Notes: a model not told the origin generated them from the letters alone. Shown: positions 1-12,217, numbered from the stretch's first letter. The stretch is DNA of 64,000 bases from Membranipora membranacea (GCA_914767715.1 OU612066.1:4531001-4595000), one strand, 5' to 3'. Translations and numbers: made by a program.

Positions 1-515
1 TTCTACGGAAATAGACTAAACTGTTTGCAGTACTCTAGAAAAGTTCCATAATTTGTTTGCCTTTACCTGAATTTTCCACAAGGCCTTATAAATAAGGGAA
101 TATATTTCTAGGATAAATAAAAATACTAGAGGCCACTTTCTGTAAGAGGTCGATTCTGATTGATTTTTCTAGCAACTGGAAAGCTACTTGCTTGAAGGAA
201 GCCATATATTCGACCAATTTTCTGCTCTTGAAAGTCAGATATGAACCTATTTTGCTTGTGACCAAATAGCCTGTCTTGACAAACTTTGTTTGGTTGGGGG
301 GGAATAAAGTTTGTCAACTCTTGCATGCTTGAAATCGTGAAGACAATTGATCGGGTAGTTAACTCCATAAAAATACTAATCAATTTGTATAAGAAATGCG
401 GAGTTGTCTGCATATGAAGTGAAAACCATAGTAAAGATATTCCACAGATTTTGAATGGTAGCCATTTTGTCTTAAAATCATTGCCTTTAGGCAGGACAGT
501 GTAACAAGTCAATTA
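1..515. other. No gene recognised at left edge
   Basis: AT-rich sequence with stops in all frames apart from short chance openings. I see no coding signature or repeat. It lies downstream (minus-strand sense) of the candidate last exon of the neighbouring gene and may hold its 3' UTR. I found no clear AATAAA signal on the minus strand here. Confidence 0.3.
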
Positions 516-697
516 TCAAATAAAGGTAGACTGCTGACCACTATCAATTTTTATAGCTGGGATAAATCGGAGAACAGAAGACCGAAAAAAGAAACTGCTA
601 CTGAATATTTTGATTATTTTAACTGAGCTAGTAAACACAGGTGTTGATGTAGGCAGTCTATCAGCCATCGCACCTCTCAGCCGTTGTATCAGAACAC
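516..697 (-). CDS. Candidate last exon of the coiled-coil/RS-rich gene
   Basis: On the minus strand an AG at 698-699 could be the acceptor. The following 182 bases stay open to a stop at 516-518. The entering phase (one base carried over) is what the exon ending at 1,232 needs, and the joined frame stays open. There is no good pyrimidine tract before the acceptor. The residues (hydrophobic and Phe/Ser-rich near the end) do not resemble the Ser/Pro/Arg-rich exons upstream, so another last exon is quite possible. Confidence 0.3.
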
Positions 698-1231
698 CTG
701 TGAGCATCTGGATGCGACATAGCCATGATTATAAGCGAATTGGTTGGGTTATTTATCGGGTAATATAGAAATAGCCTATACGAATCGTCTGGTGAGAAAG
801 CTGGAGGAAATTCTACAACTGATAGCTGAATATACCCTCAATAGGATGCAATTTGTGCCACATCTACCCCATAGTTTAAAAACTAAAATAATATAAAGTG
901 ATTGAAACAATAAACAATTGACCCGTTACCAAATCAGGATTTTGTGCTCTGAAGCAGACAGTACTCACCGATTATGGTAATGATACACCAGAAGGACTTC
1001 TGTAATAACATGCTTGATAAGTAATTATCCCTGGTAGAGGTACATAAGGTCCTTGTATCTCACTATTACTGTCTGTCTACCTTTTATTCCAACAATATTT
1101 AGTCATTCTTTGAATATAGGCCTTGTAAAATCTAAGCACCCAAATCGTTCGTTGAAATTTGGAACACCGCATGTAAGCTTTCAAATAATAATTTCTTAAT
1201 TGAACAAATATCTGCATGGCCACAGTGTTAC

Positions 1232-4200
1232 CTTTGCTAGAAACAGTTTGCTGAGTGTGATGTATGCTTTCTCCTTTTTTGTTATGAGAGCTGGCTTTTC
1301 CGGGAGACTGTTTCACTGGACTCTCTCTGGCACAATGGTTGAGTTGGTGAGATATGACAGGTGGTGTAGAGACGGGACGGGTAGTATGAGTGATTATCTC
1401 CGGCCTGTGCACCAGCTGAGGTGATGGTGTTCTCATCCCACGTGCTCGGCCATCTAAAAGGAAACCATTTTATAGTTATCCTACCGACATATTTAGGCTG
1501 TAGGCACAATAAAACATTTCTATGTCAATTTCAATTTTAATATGCCCAGTTATAAATTATGGACAATGAAACTACCCTACAGCGTACTGCTACTTGTTTT
1601 TCATCTTGACCAATCATGGACCTTGGAGGAAACCCGAAAACTAAAGGGTTTTATATTCAGGCAGTTAACAGTGCTGTACTTACAGTCACCCGTTTCAACA
1701 GTAAAAAAACTCAATGCTCTCTCTGGTAAAGATTATTGATAGCATTAGAAATAGTCTCCCCTTGCTCAGGTATGCTGAATAAGAATGGTTCAGAATATAA
1801 TAAATTCTATCTACTCAGTTTTTTGAGTGAGTTAATGTTAGCTATCACCATGGATTTTATTAATTTATTTATGGCTGGCAGTGTACAAGCACCATTATTT
1901 GCTTTTTGAGGTGGGTGTTTATAACGATATGTGGTAGAACTAATGTTAGCTTGCGTCCAATTTAGCTACGTCAGAGCTGTTCAATATGGTAAAATATCCT
2001 CCCATGAGGGAATGTGTGATTGCGGTGTACATCCTAGATCTCATGCAATAAATGATCACAGGCGAAAAATTTTCTAAAATGTCTACATGTATTGTGATTA
2101 TTTTTAAAAACATGCACGGTCTTGTCTTGCGTTGGTATCAGAAGATCCACATGGTCTGAAATGCTTTCAAAAGTCAAACCACTCCAGTATTGGTATCTGG
2201 TAAATTTCCGGCATCCACCCAAAAGATGAAATCATGAAACACGATTGTCAAAAGCCCTGATGTACGTGCACTGCATGAAGGAGTAACCTGTTACTCCTTG
2301 CTAACTAGAATTATACCAACTTAAATACACGCATTGCAACGGAAAATTCTGCGTCCCCCATGAATGATCAGCGTGAAGTTTTGGCTATCTATAGGCTGAT
2401 AATTCAATAATAATCGCTGTCTGTAAGTGCTGACAATGAATTGCACTATGGTGCGCACATGTCATAACCCAGCTTGAAGCATATCCTCACAAAGCTGGTG
2501 CTGCAGGTACCGGTTGATATCTGATCACACAACTGGCTTGTCTAGTGGCAGACCTTTAGATGTCCACTGCACCAACCTCTAATATCGACATTGCATGAAT
2601 GGAAACTGACAAGTACCTCTATATCTCTGTCGAGCCTGTGAGATAATGCTCTGCTCTCCTGCTGTCTGCAGCTCTAGATAATTTTCGAATGGCAGTGTCA
2701 GCAGATTTCCACTTGACTGAGATCGTTTGGAGCGTCGCGGTGATCGACTCGATCGTCGAGGGCGGCTGGCATTCACGGATTGAGGTACTGACACTGACTC
2801 TGAATCTGATTTACCTTCACTATTACATCGCCGCCTCTTGTGAATCTTAGCCTCCTGAAAAAAGATTCATTTTGTTCCATCTCTAATTACTGTTAAGTCT
2901 ATAATCAATAATATGTCGGATAAAATCAGAAGGTTTTATCACATGCAACATCCAAAAAAAGGGCAGCAAAACAGTAGTTAGTTCAATATCTGCTTGGGCC
3001 TCTCAGCGCCTGCATCTGGTTACTACTGCTAGAACTGTCATTGAATAGACGACTTACTCCAAACTAGGGGTGAAATCTTCATATTGCCTAAGCTAATAAC
3101 ATCCAAAACAAAAGATAACAATTAATCGTTATTATAAATAGCGATAACACAATTATTATTGACCTTGGCTATTCAACGAGTCTCCCACAGGCTTGGAATT
3201 CCGAGATAAGAAAAAACAGCTTTAGTTTTTAAGAGAGGATGGGTAAACACAATATGTTCTGATCCTTATCATTAATAATAGCACAAAAATCAGAGATTAT
3301 TCGTTTCCTAAATTTCTACTATGAATCCATGATGTCATTACTCACTAGAACCAAAAGTGACATTGAGTTGTTGATTATGGCAGAGGGGTCAAAGTTTCCT
3401 TACCTTTACAATACCTGATACGGGATTTGTTTTGGCCACTCCAGTTTGTGTAAGATCTGTGGTTGACTTGGCCTTGATCTGTTTGCTTGGTGATTTGGTC
3501 ATTTCTTGATGTGTTTCAACCCGCAGCAAGTTTGGATTGTCTGATACTTCAGTTGCTAAAAGGACAAATAGTAAATACTGAACAATCAGCTTGTTTACAG
3601 ATATGATAATAACGGGCAATAGCTGACCTTATTACTTGGGAACTTTGAGTGCTCCAAGAAAATATCATTTTGTCAGGACTACTTTTGCTGCTAACTGTTG
3701 ATGTCAGCTGAGAAATCAATTTAAAGCAAACAGAATTGATTTTTATATTTTTAACTGTGTCATAGGCAGAATGGAAATAGATCAAGGGCTCATACACTGA
3801 CAAATAACCAGCAATTAAGATGTCTAGGTGGGCTTTGTTTGTAGGTTCTATGTCTAGAACGAGTTTTGGGGTCAATCTCTCCAGTTGTATTTAACCAGAT
3901 TAAACGTGGGAATTAGCTCAAATTGATCCCATCAGGCCATGTCGACTTTAATGTGTTACTTTAAAGCTGATTTGAAAGCCTGATTAGACTCCCTTGTTTT
4001 GTTGTCTAGCCTTCGTAGGCAACTCTATTTTCAGAAATTTACAAAAGTGAAATTAGATCAGAGAATTCAAATGTCTTTCAGCTGTAAAATCTGTTCATAA
4101 ATGTTTTATTATAAGCATTCTTTTGAATTTTATTGTTTGATTTAATGGAGTTAGCATAACAAATAACCTACAATTTATATAGAAGTTGTAGGCAATTTGG

Positions 4201-5669
4201 CTAAGAGCCAGTGGCCTGAGGTGATTTGTTAGTTTGTATCCCTGGATATCACAAAATTGCTTGGAGATTTGAACATGAAGTGGGTTTCAAAACACAATGA
4301 CACAAGTTGCAACACGCATAGAGTATATACCTGACCACATAAAATAACCCGCTGCAATCGCTTCATGGAAATATCTGCTGCCTTTATTAATTTATTTGAA
4401 ATGTAAATTCTTTGAAGTTACCCACAACGGATTGGTGATTACGCCAACAAACAAGGTGTTTTTTGTGTGAGCAAATCAGGCAAGCCAAACAATGCAAGAC
4501 AAACGCAAAGACGTCTCAACCTTTCATGCTTACAATATTACGGCAATAAAAAGGCTTTAAAATTGTTTTGTTTTACTCACTTATAGAAGGTACAAATACA
4601 GCAGTATTCAGGAGGGAACTGCTGTCGTTTCCGAGCTGAGATGAGCTGTTTGTGAAGGAACTGAGATCTAGTTTCAATTGGGTTCTCTCTGACATATCTT
4701 CTTCTTCTGATGAGCTAGTATTCACATGGAATTCCTAACGAAAAAGTATAAACTGATAAAACTAAACATTAGTTTTATCTCTTCACCAAGGCCTGAAGAA
4801 GCATATCAGCACTTCTCACAAAGGATTCGACAGGTCACTGATAGATTGGATTGGTCCCTCTTCATACGCAATATATATTTAACAACATGGACTTGGCTGC
4901 ATGCTGTATTTCAGATAACAGCAAGTTTTCAAATACAGCAAAATCAAACCTACACGTATCTCGTCCAGTGCACCCTGTATCTTATCCATGAACTCTTTCT
5001 CTCGTGATCTGGACTTGACACGGACTTCAGCTATGTAGGCTTGTTTCCGATACATCTGCATTTTCTTACGCTTTTCAGCAGTCATCTGTAATAACCGTGT
5101 CAGATGGAGTTATCTCAAAGTTACAATCATCATTGCGTGGTATTGATAAAGTTAAGAATCTATACACTAGTCATATTAAAGAAGATGATTTATGGTTGTT
5201 TGACTTTAAGTATGATGATGGGAATATCTTTAGTTTGCTCCTGTTTTCAATGACAAATATAAATAAAGCAAGGATTATTTGTCTAAATCCCAATGATATC
5301 CTTGCCCAGAATCATAGCTGTTGTGTTCTTTCAGATTCATCCCCAAAAAGTTAACTCAGAATCAGAAAGCACCTTTGGCAGTTCGTAGGCCTAGTGAAGA
5401 AAATCTTTGGATCGACATCAACAAGAGATCTCTGTTCAATCTGATATTACTTCCATATTGCTGACCATGTCAGTTGTAGGTCAATAGACTTGAATAGCTT
5501 ACTGCCTTACCACAGGTGGAGGGAGTCTCTCTCCTGCCAACTTCATACAAGGTTTGTAGCTCGATTGAGAGCTGAGGAAAGTCTGCCATCTTGACTTTGC
5601 CTCACAGATCTGCTTCTCCAGGGATTCACACTGCTCTTTACACAACAGCATTGCTTCCATATTACTCAG
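1232..5669 (-). CDS. Multi-exon gene of unknown function, coiled-coil plus Ser/Arg-rich protein (partial model)
   Basis: Six minus-strand exons are supported by AG/GT borders and by splice phases that all agree: 5,669-5,511 (53 codons, phase 0/0); 5,085-4,954 (44 codons, 0/0, donor GTAGGT); 4,734-4,581 (0/1, donor GTGAGT); 3,555-3,404 (1/0, donor GTAAGG); 2,854-2,617 (0/1, donor GTACTT); 1,453-1,232 (1/1, donor GTAACA). Other frames hit stops, so the chain is unlikely to be chance. The first two exons encode a charged helical stretch, probably coiled coil (MTAEKRKKMQMYRKQAYIAE begins exon 2). Exon 3 is Ser/Glu-rich with SSSEEEDMSE. Exon 5 has an Arg/Ser cluster (RPRRSSRSPRRSKRSQSS). Exon 6 is Pro/Ser/His-rich. 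About 352 codons are visible. The start exon and perhaps the last exon are missing. The layout recalls a cytoskeletal or centrosomal scaffold, or an SR-like nuclear protein. I do not recognise the family and claim no function. Confidence 0.6.
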
Positions 5670-5721
5670 CTGTTTAAAAAAACGATAGTTGACAACTAGA
5701 CATACCTTTCTGATTGGAGGT

Positions 5722-6003
5722 TTAAGTATGTAGAGTATAAAATCCGACTATGGATATAATAATATAGGGGACGGCAAAACAATCCCGTTTCATATAATCA
5801 GAGCAATAGCCTATATTAAAATATACAATTGTAGTGCCACTGCCAAAACAGCTCTCTCCTGCCTTGCTGAGATAAAGCAACCTGTCAGAGGCATTGTTCT
5901 CAGATTGTTCCTGCTTGATTGAATTTATAGTTTCGTGAGTGTGGCTGTTATAGGCATAATGTATCACAGATGACTCCATCAAAGAACCGTCATCTATGCC
6001 CAT
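5722..6003 (-). other. Possible upstream exon region, not resolved
   Basis: A minus-strand open stretch with plausible composition ends near a CAG|GT donor at about 5,893. The phase at that donor (2) does not join the exon starting at 5,669 (phase 0). It is therefore either not an exon of this gene or is separated from it by an unseen exon. Confidence 0.15.
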
Positions 6004-6768
6004 CCAACATCATGCACACACCAATGACTTTCAACAGAAGCCAAGGGATAAGGGCCAGTAGACTGTCTCTCTCTGCATTTAATCTTAAAACTATTTATTT
6101 CAGGCCTACTGAAGTATTTACCACGGTCGGCATAGTCTCCAACACTAGCCTCTTCTGTTGTGACATTGCAAATCTAACTGTTTTTAGACAGCTGTCAGTT
6201 TAACAACAACTGACTACTGAAATTTTGTAGCTGAACAGTGCTTTTCAATTGAATGATTTGTAGGTGGAAGGACTCTAACTCCTTAGCAGGAAAAGGATTG
6301 CAGTCTTATATAATGTATGCCTTTACACTGGTATTGTATACAAGTCAAATTTGAAATTTTCAAACAGAACTAGCAATGGAATAATACTAGTAGGTGTAGA
6401 CCAGAGAGACTGAGTCATGTCACCAATGAACTAAACCTGGTTTAGTTCATTGATGTCACACTTACTACTACAATTCCGATTTCAACAAACAATTAAAATC
6501 CACAGCTGAGTTAGTTGTAGTACTTACTTAGTGTATGTATACCCCATTAATGGTTTTTCATTGTGTTATTCTCAACACTGATTAATTTTTTTTGTAATGT
6601 TATAAGCTGAACCTCAGGCTTTCTGGAGTTCCCCATGTCCCGCCATCTTGTTTGAAGTCAATGACGCCAAGCTTTTGTTACAACAATGCTGATTGGCCCT
6701 ATTTATTTATTATATATTTAGCCTGGCCAATCACAACAGAGCAGAATAACGAAGGCTATTAGCTTTAT
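6004..6768. other. Intergenic stretch, no gene seen
   Basis: No coding signal. It contains a 27-bp near-perfect palindrome at 6,425-6,451 (listed separately) and runs up to the 6-bp target duplication of the palindromic element at 6,769. Confidence 0.4.
6425..6451. repeat. 27-bp perfect palindrome with 1-base centre
   Basis: The arms AATGAACTAAACC and GGTTTAGTTCATT are exact reverse complements around one T, flanked by GTCACC on the left and GATGTCAC on the right. A related shorter palindrome occurs at 53,868-53,888. Function unknown. It could be a tiny element, a recombination product or a regulatory site. Confidence 0.6.
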
Positions 6769-7685
6769 CCATAGACTTAATATACAACCTAGACAGGCCA
6801 ATAGCATTCAATACTGTCCCACTTAAATAGCACGACATGACGTAATTAGTTTGTGCTGTGAGCCATAGTTTACTATATACCATTCAATGAAATAATGTGA
6901 AGAATCAAGGGACGCCGCGCATGATATCAGCTCTTGTCCGGCCCCTAATTATTTAAACACAGAGAAAATTTGTGAGTTTATGTAAAAGACCTTTCCGCAC
7001 GAGATGGTATAAAAAATTGACTCCTTAGGCGAATCCAAAGCAAGAACAGACCTGATAAGTTACAATCATTAGCCAATAAATATTGAAACAAATACAGCCG
7101 TCTACTCTTAACACTTCTGCCACTACTATTCAAATGCACAGAATACCCACAACACAGTATCACAAATATTTTGTTGGATGAGCCAGATCAAAGCACCACC
7201 ACCATCATCATAGATTTTTGCATAAATATTCCTAGTCATGACTGAGCACAACCTGCTCAGCTTGGATTCCTTGTTAAAAGATTTTACTGCAAATTTTATT
7301 GCCGCTTCATGAGGAAGAATAGATCTGTGCTGTAAATTGAGTATGCCAACTCCAGATATGTATGTATGATGAAGCTAGGGTAAGTGACATATATATATAT
7401 ATATATATAAAGTCTTTGGTAATCTCTCATCCATGAAATAATATAGTAAATCAAGACACGCAGGGTATAATACCAGCCAAATTATAATAGATATGTTTTA
7501 ATTTATGAGATAAAAATTATCAAAACAAATACAGCCCTGTACTTAACCACTTTTATCACTACATGACAAAATAGAGGGCTGTTACTGCGGGATTATAATA
7601 ATTTTTGAGGGCACGACCAAGGCTAACGGCTACCACTATTGCTGTTGTGGGCACGACAAAAATTAAAAACACTACCACTATCAGC

Positions 7686-7973
7686 CAGGGGCGTATATTC
7701 TAAAAAATTTCACTCACTGACTTTTTAGAGATGAGCATAATGATCGGGCGCAGCCCGATCCACACGCCGTAAGCGTGGCGGGGAGGGTGTGGGAGGGGCG
7801 CTTAAGCTGAAAACTGACCTTGATGGGACTCGAACCCACAACAATTTTATCAACAGTGATTACTAGGCACACGCTCTACACACGCTCTACGCTCTGCGCT
7901 CTACGCTCTACACACTGAGCTATTCAGCCATTCACGGAATTCCGTGGGCCGTGAGTGCTAATATACGCCACTG
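7686..7973. mobile_element. hAT-like MITE (288 bp) nested in the palindromic element
   Basis: The left end is CAGGGGCGTATATT and the right end, reverse-complemented, is CAGTGGCGTATATT. Both fit the CAGNGGCGTA type of hAT termini. The 8-bp direct repeat CTATCAGC flanks it at 7,678-7,685 and 7,974-7,981, the size hAT elements make. No transposase is present. The interior holds a GC-rich stem region (near 7,745-7,790) and a minus-strand tRNA-like module. Confidence 0.85.
7813..7930 (-). repeat. tRNA-like Pol III module with expanded A-box repeats
   Basis: On the minus strand the sequence TAGCTCAGTGTGTAGAGCG resembles a tRNA A box and GGTTCGAGTCCC is an exact B-box match. A tandem series of GTAGAGCG-like 7-8 bp units lies between them, stretching the D-arm region, so this is not a functional tRNA. 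It could be a SINE head or a captured tRNA fragment. It sits entirely inside the hAT-like MITE. Confidence 0.6.
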
Positions 7974-9429
7974 CTATCAGCGAGCATTGCAAAGTTAGAT
8001 ATGACTGGTTGCAGATACGTTAAAATTAATCAAATTAGTAGAGCAATGTAAGCTAACCACTTCTTGGGATTATACTGAATTTTGCGGATGGGTCAAAGAC
8101 TAGAAAACTACCACTATCGGTGATTGCTGCAAAATTTCCAAACGAGACACTATCACTATCAGCGATCGCTGAAAATTAGATATGACTGAGTCACTGAACA
8201 CAATGAGCCTGCTCAGTTTGGAGTGCTTATTGTCAGTGTTTGCTGCGAGTTTGGTTGTTTCATGGTGTATTCTGACCAGCGTATATCTCTTCACTTTTAG
8301 GGGTTTGTAGATAGTGTGGGAAGGATTGGAAAATTGTTGGGATAGCATCCTTTTTGAGCAAAGCTCTCCCACCCACACCAGGAGGCCTTCTAAATGAATC
8401 TCGTTTCAAATGTTCGCTACATAGAACAGCATATAATCTCAACGAAGTATGAATATTAAAACCAGTAACCACTTTGTTTACATAGTATCTTTCATCTTCT
8501 GTTTCAGTACAGGGCTGTATTTGTTTTGATAATTTGTATCTCATAAATTAAAACAGATCTAATATAATTTGGCTGGTATCATACCCTGCGTGCCTTGATT
8601 TACTATATTATTTCATTGATGAGAGATGACCATAGACTTAATATATATATATATGTGCCACGTACCCTAGCTTCATGATACATACATACATACCTGGAGT
8701 TGGCATACTCAATTTCCAGCACAGATCTATTCTTCCTCATGAAGCGACAAAAAAATTGCAGTAAAAACTTGTAACAAGGAATCCAAGCTGAGCAGGTTGT
8801 GCTCAGTCATGACTAGGAATATTTATGCAAAAATCTATGATGATGGTGGTGGTGCTTTGATCTGGCTCATCCATCAAAATATTTGTGATACTGTGTTGTG
8901 GGTATTCTGTGCATTTGAATAGTAGTGGCAGAAGTGTTAAGAGTAGATGGCTGTATTTGTTTCAGTATTTATTGGCTAATGATTGTAACTTATCAGGTCT
9001 GTTCTCGCTCTAGATTCGCCTAAGGAGTCAATTTTTTATACCATCTCGTGCGGAACGGTCTTTTACACAAACTCACAAATTTTCTCTGTGTTTAAATAAT
9101 TAGGGGCCGGACAAGAGCTGATATCATGCGCGGTGTCCCTTGATTCTTCACATTATTTCATTGAATGGTATATAGTAAACTATGGCTCACAGCACAAACT
9201 AATTACGTCATGTCGTGCTATTTAAGTGGGACACATTATGATCAGTGAAGCATAAGCATTGCCCTGTCTAGGTAGTATATTAAGTCTATGGCTTTATCAG
9301 ACTTATGTGCGAGAGAAGCTACCTGCTTCATTGGCAATGAAAGACAACTCGTAATCTAATTCGAGTTAAGAGAAGAAATTCAACCACAAAAAACACGCTG
9401 TTACATTAATCTAGGTGAATAGAAACCGA

Positions 9430-10600
9430 TTAATCATGGCAATGTGCAGCAGAATTAAGAGAGCTGTTTTGCCAATGTGTTCTAAAGGAAGGGTTGACTA
9501 CTGAACATTTACTTTTAAGGCAGCATTGGTGTCTATTGTATTTTTGCACCAGTCGGAGACTATGCATTGATACTTTATTTTTGGCTACTCTCTTATTTGA
9601 AAATTTGTGAAATAGGTAATGTGTCTTACTTAAGTTTGAGAGCGATCTATCCAATTGATCTACCAGTTAGGTGCCTTCTGGGTAGATAGATGACCAGTAT
9701 TTTAGGATAGGTCTGACTAGGATTGTGTAAGTCCTTAAAAATTGCTCAACAGTCATACTTGTTTTTCAATATTAAAAGCAGGTACATTTCTTTGTTTACT
9801 TTGATTGCTGTTACATTTGCACAGATGGAAAGTCAAAGCTTATCCATGGTAACCCCCAGTCCATTGATAGAGGGTTTTGTCTCAGTTTTTGCGTTCTGGG
9901 AATTGAATGTGGTAAATGTTGGAAAATATGCAGAATCGTGTTTTTCGATGTTGAGACTCAATAGTTGGCTATGATACCAATTTGATGCTTTATGCAGCAG
10001 GAAACTGGATTCCGCTAGTTCTCCATTTATGCTTGTGGCTGAAGAGTAGATAAGCGTTTCATCGGCGTGAGCAAATGAATTAATAGATGTTGATAGCAAT
10101 CCATCGATAGCTAAGTTAAAGAAGATAGGACACAGAAAAGAGCCTTGAGGTACCCCACAGGTGATTGCTTGTGAACTATATCATGAAAACCCCACTCTCA
10201 TAACTTGGGATCAATTTTGAAGATATGGTGGAAGTAATGCTTTTGTATTTGCTATTTGTTCAATATGTATAGAAGAACTTTGTGATTGATAGTATGGAAC
10301 ACTTTTCAGACATCTAGGAAAAAGAGCCCCAATGTTACATGGAGTGGGTTGGTCAAGTTTAATTTTCGATAGCTACAGCAGAGATAGCAGCATTTACTCA
10401 GTAGAAGGATTGTGGTGCATAGTCAGCAGGCGCGGCGGGGGGGGGGGGGGTTCCTTGGGCTGTCTTCGGCCACATAGATCTTGGTCATACTGTTAATCGG
10501 GCGGTCGCCATTCTAGTCTCTGACTACCTGATCGCTCCGCTGTCATCATTTTCTTTTAGAAGAACCTTTTTTAAATAAATAAACACAAACAGAAACCGGA

Positions 10601-10632
<32 letters not shown>

Positions 10633-10860
10633 AAAAAAAAAGACAAAATCCGAATTGTTGAGTTTAGGTTGTGTTTTTCTATGTAAGACATAATCTGATT
10701 TTTCATGTCGAGTTCAAACAAATTTGACAGGATTAGAAGCGAGAATATTGGTCGATAGTTGGACAAGTCAAATTTTTTACCCTTTTTATGAATTGGTGTG
10801 GGAAGGGCGGATTTAAAGCAGTCAGAAAACATTGATTGTTTATAGCATTCATTAATTATA
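9430..10860 (-). pseudogene. Decayed non-LTR retrotransposon reverse transcriptase
   Basis: Minus-strand fragments in several frames align in order with non-LTR reverse transcriptase motifs. About 10,832-10,650 has a LSNYRPI block preceded by an IHKKGKK motif. Near 10,300 is an FLDV...HTINHK block (the FxDxxKAFDTVNH motif). About 10,160 has GVPQGS. About 10,085-10,060 reads FAHADET where an active enzyme has F(A/V)DD, so a catalytic Asp is lost. An RT thumb-like and C-terminal region follows. Frameshifts, stops and an A-rich insertion at about 10,436-10,641 show it is dead. The family appears distinct from the copy at 15-19 kb. Confidence 0.7.
10436..10641 (+). mobile_element. Short retroposed insertion with A-rich tail (probable)
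   Basis: This segment splits the reverse transcriptase remnant. It starts at a run of about 15 G near 10,437. It contains AAATAAATAAAC near 10,575, which includes the polyadenylation signal AATAAA. It ends in four A9-A10 runs separated by G (10,601-10,641). The arrangement is that of the 3' end of a retroposed transcript on the plus strand. I could not find a clear target duplication. Confidence 0.4.
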
Positions 10861-10924
10861 AGGGTTTAGGGGTAGGCAATTGAGTATATGATAATTTTAT
10901 AACTCATTGCTAGTATGCCATTTA

Positions 10925-11293
10925 TGGCTGGGCCACATTGTCCCAGACGACCATCCCAGATAGCCATCCCAGACAATGTGAACATGAAAATGACACAATC
11001 CCAGACTGTCTGGGATGGTATCTGGAAAGATCGTAAGCGTCAAACTTTCCCGATGCTGTCCCAGACTGACCCAGACTAACTTTGCATCTGGGTGCTATGC
11101 GAACCAGACGTTTGGATGATCTGGGACCATCTGGGTCAATCTGGGACGATCTGGGACGATCCCAGACCATGTGAACATTATCCCGACGTTATCCCAGACA
11201 AAAACCTAATTACTAGTCTGGGATGAATTTTACAATGTGAACATAAGACTGGGTCGAACTGGGATAAGCATCTGGGACAATGTGCACCGGCCA
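10925..11293. mobile_element. Harbinger-like MITE with CTGGGA subterminal repeats (369 bp)
   Basis: The left end TGGCTGGGCCACATTGTCCC and the reverse-complemented right end TGGCCGGTGCACATTGTCCC form ~20-bp terminal inverted repeats. The trinucleotide TTA flanks both sides (10,922-10,924 and 11,294-11,296), matching the TWA target duplications of PIF/Harbinger elements. Between the ends the motif CTGGGA/TCCCAG recurs more than a dozen times in both orientations. No transposase. Confidence 0.75.
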
Positions 11294-11460
11294 TTAGACT
11301 ACGACGCTTTTTTATCAGTTCTAAAAGGACACTGCTGACCGGTCGTTGACAATGGGTAAGTGAGGACACATAGGAGATGTTGTTAGACAATCAAAAGACA
11401 TTTTAAGGCAGTCTTGGGGCGCTGTAAGACGGTCTTGAAACCTTACAAGACAATGATACG

Positions 11461-11700
11461 GCAATGTCAGACCCTGTTTATGACAAAACAGAGGGTGGGC
11501 TGCCCCTAAAGAGGGACGCAAGTTGCCCGGAGTCCTCGTACTGAGAGTGTGATACATCCTAGTAAATAAGAATGCATCCTAAAGGTGAGGCATGGTGGAC
11601 CTCCTAATCGTAAGTGTGCAGCAAGCTGCCAGAAATTTAAACAGGCACTAATCAGCCATTGGCAATGACACTTTGATCTTAGCCGATAGGCCGAGAAGCA
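11461..11700 (-). repeat. U2 snRNA 5'-end-like unit, copy A
   Basis: Read on the minus strand from 11,699, the unit starts GCTTCTCGGCC and continues through GGCTAAGATCAAAGTGT. That is the 5' end and stem-loop I of U2 snRNA with about three changed bases in the loop. The branch-site recognition GUAGUA that should follow is absent. An ATTTCTGG stretch near 11,635 sits where an Sm site might be, followed by the hairpin GGCAGCTTGCTGC. The unit is repeated almost exactly at 11,701-11,940. It is a U2-derived repeat, not a working U2. Confidence 0.6.
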
Positions 11701-11940
11701 ATGTCAGACCCCCCTGTTTATGACAAAACAGAGGGAGGGCTGCCCCTAAAGAGAGAAGCAAGTAGTCCGGAGTCCTCGTACTGAGAGTGTGATACATCCT
11801 AGTAAATAAGAATGCATCCTAAAGGTGAGGCATGGTGGACCTCCTAATCGTAAGTGTGCAGCAAGCTGCCAGAAATTTAAACAGGCACTAATCAGCCATT
11901 GGCAATGACACTATGATCTTAGCCGATAGGCCGAGAAGCA
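11701..11940 (-). repeat. U2 snRNA 5'-end-like unit, copy B
   Basis: Direct 240-bp repeat of copy A with a few substitutions. The U2-like start is at 11,939 on the minus strand and keeps CTTCTCGGCC and GGCTAAGATCA. A G-run follows at once on the plus strand (11,942-11,950), as in the 5S spacer units, so the two repeat types are interleaved. Confidence 0.6.
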
Positions 11941-12009
11941 AGGGGGGGGGAATTCGAGGAGAAGCACCCTGAGCCATTCAAAATTATCTTGCTGTTTGCT
12001 AAGAAACAG

Positions 12010-12217
12010 AAGATTGGGCTGCCCCTAAAGAGGGACGCAAGGTGCCCTAATCCTCATACTGAGAATGTGATACATTCTAGAAAACTAGAATGCATCCTAG
12101 AGGTGAGGCCATAGAGGACCTCCTAATCATTAGTGTGCAGCAAGCTTCCAAAACTGAACTGGCAAAAATCGGTCATTAGCAGTGACACATTGATCTTAGC
12201 CAATAGGCCAAGAAGTA
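12010..12217 (-). repeat. U2 snRNA 5'-end-like unit, copy C (diverged)
   Basis: The U2-like end on the minus strand (12,217-12,188) reads TACTTCTTGGCCTATTGGCT, with extra changes relative to copies A and B. The hairpin region GATGCATTCTAG...CTAGAATGTATC around 12,068-12,097 is kept. Confidence 0.5.

Larger units (their letters stand above)
6769..9291. mobile_element. Palindromic DNA element with ~790-bp terminal inverted repeats
   Basis: The left arm (6,769 to about 7,555) and right arm (about 8,500 to 9,291) read as reverse complements over almost their full length. Landmarks in both arms include an (AT)n tract, the ATGATGATGGTGGT block and the TGAGCAGGTTGTGCTCAGTC block. Both ends begin CCATAGACTTAATATA. 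The direct repeat CTTTAT flanks the element exactly at 6,763-6,768 and 9,292-9,297, a 6-bp target duplication. No transposase is visible in the ~950-bp loop, so it is non-autonomous. A 6-bp duplication with long arms is known for Polinton/Maverick and IS3EU elements. The terminal bases do not prove either one. Confidence 0.85.

Noticed and set aside
5722-6003. First exon of the minus-strand gene
   Set aside because: The donor phase does not fit the exon at 5,669.
11461-11940. Functional U2 snRNA genes
   Set aside because: Only stem I is preserved; the branch-site recognition sequence and most later U2 domains are absent.
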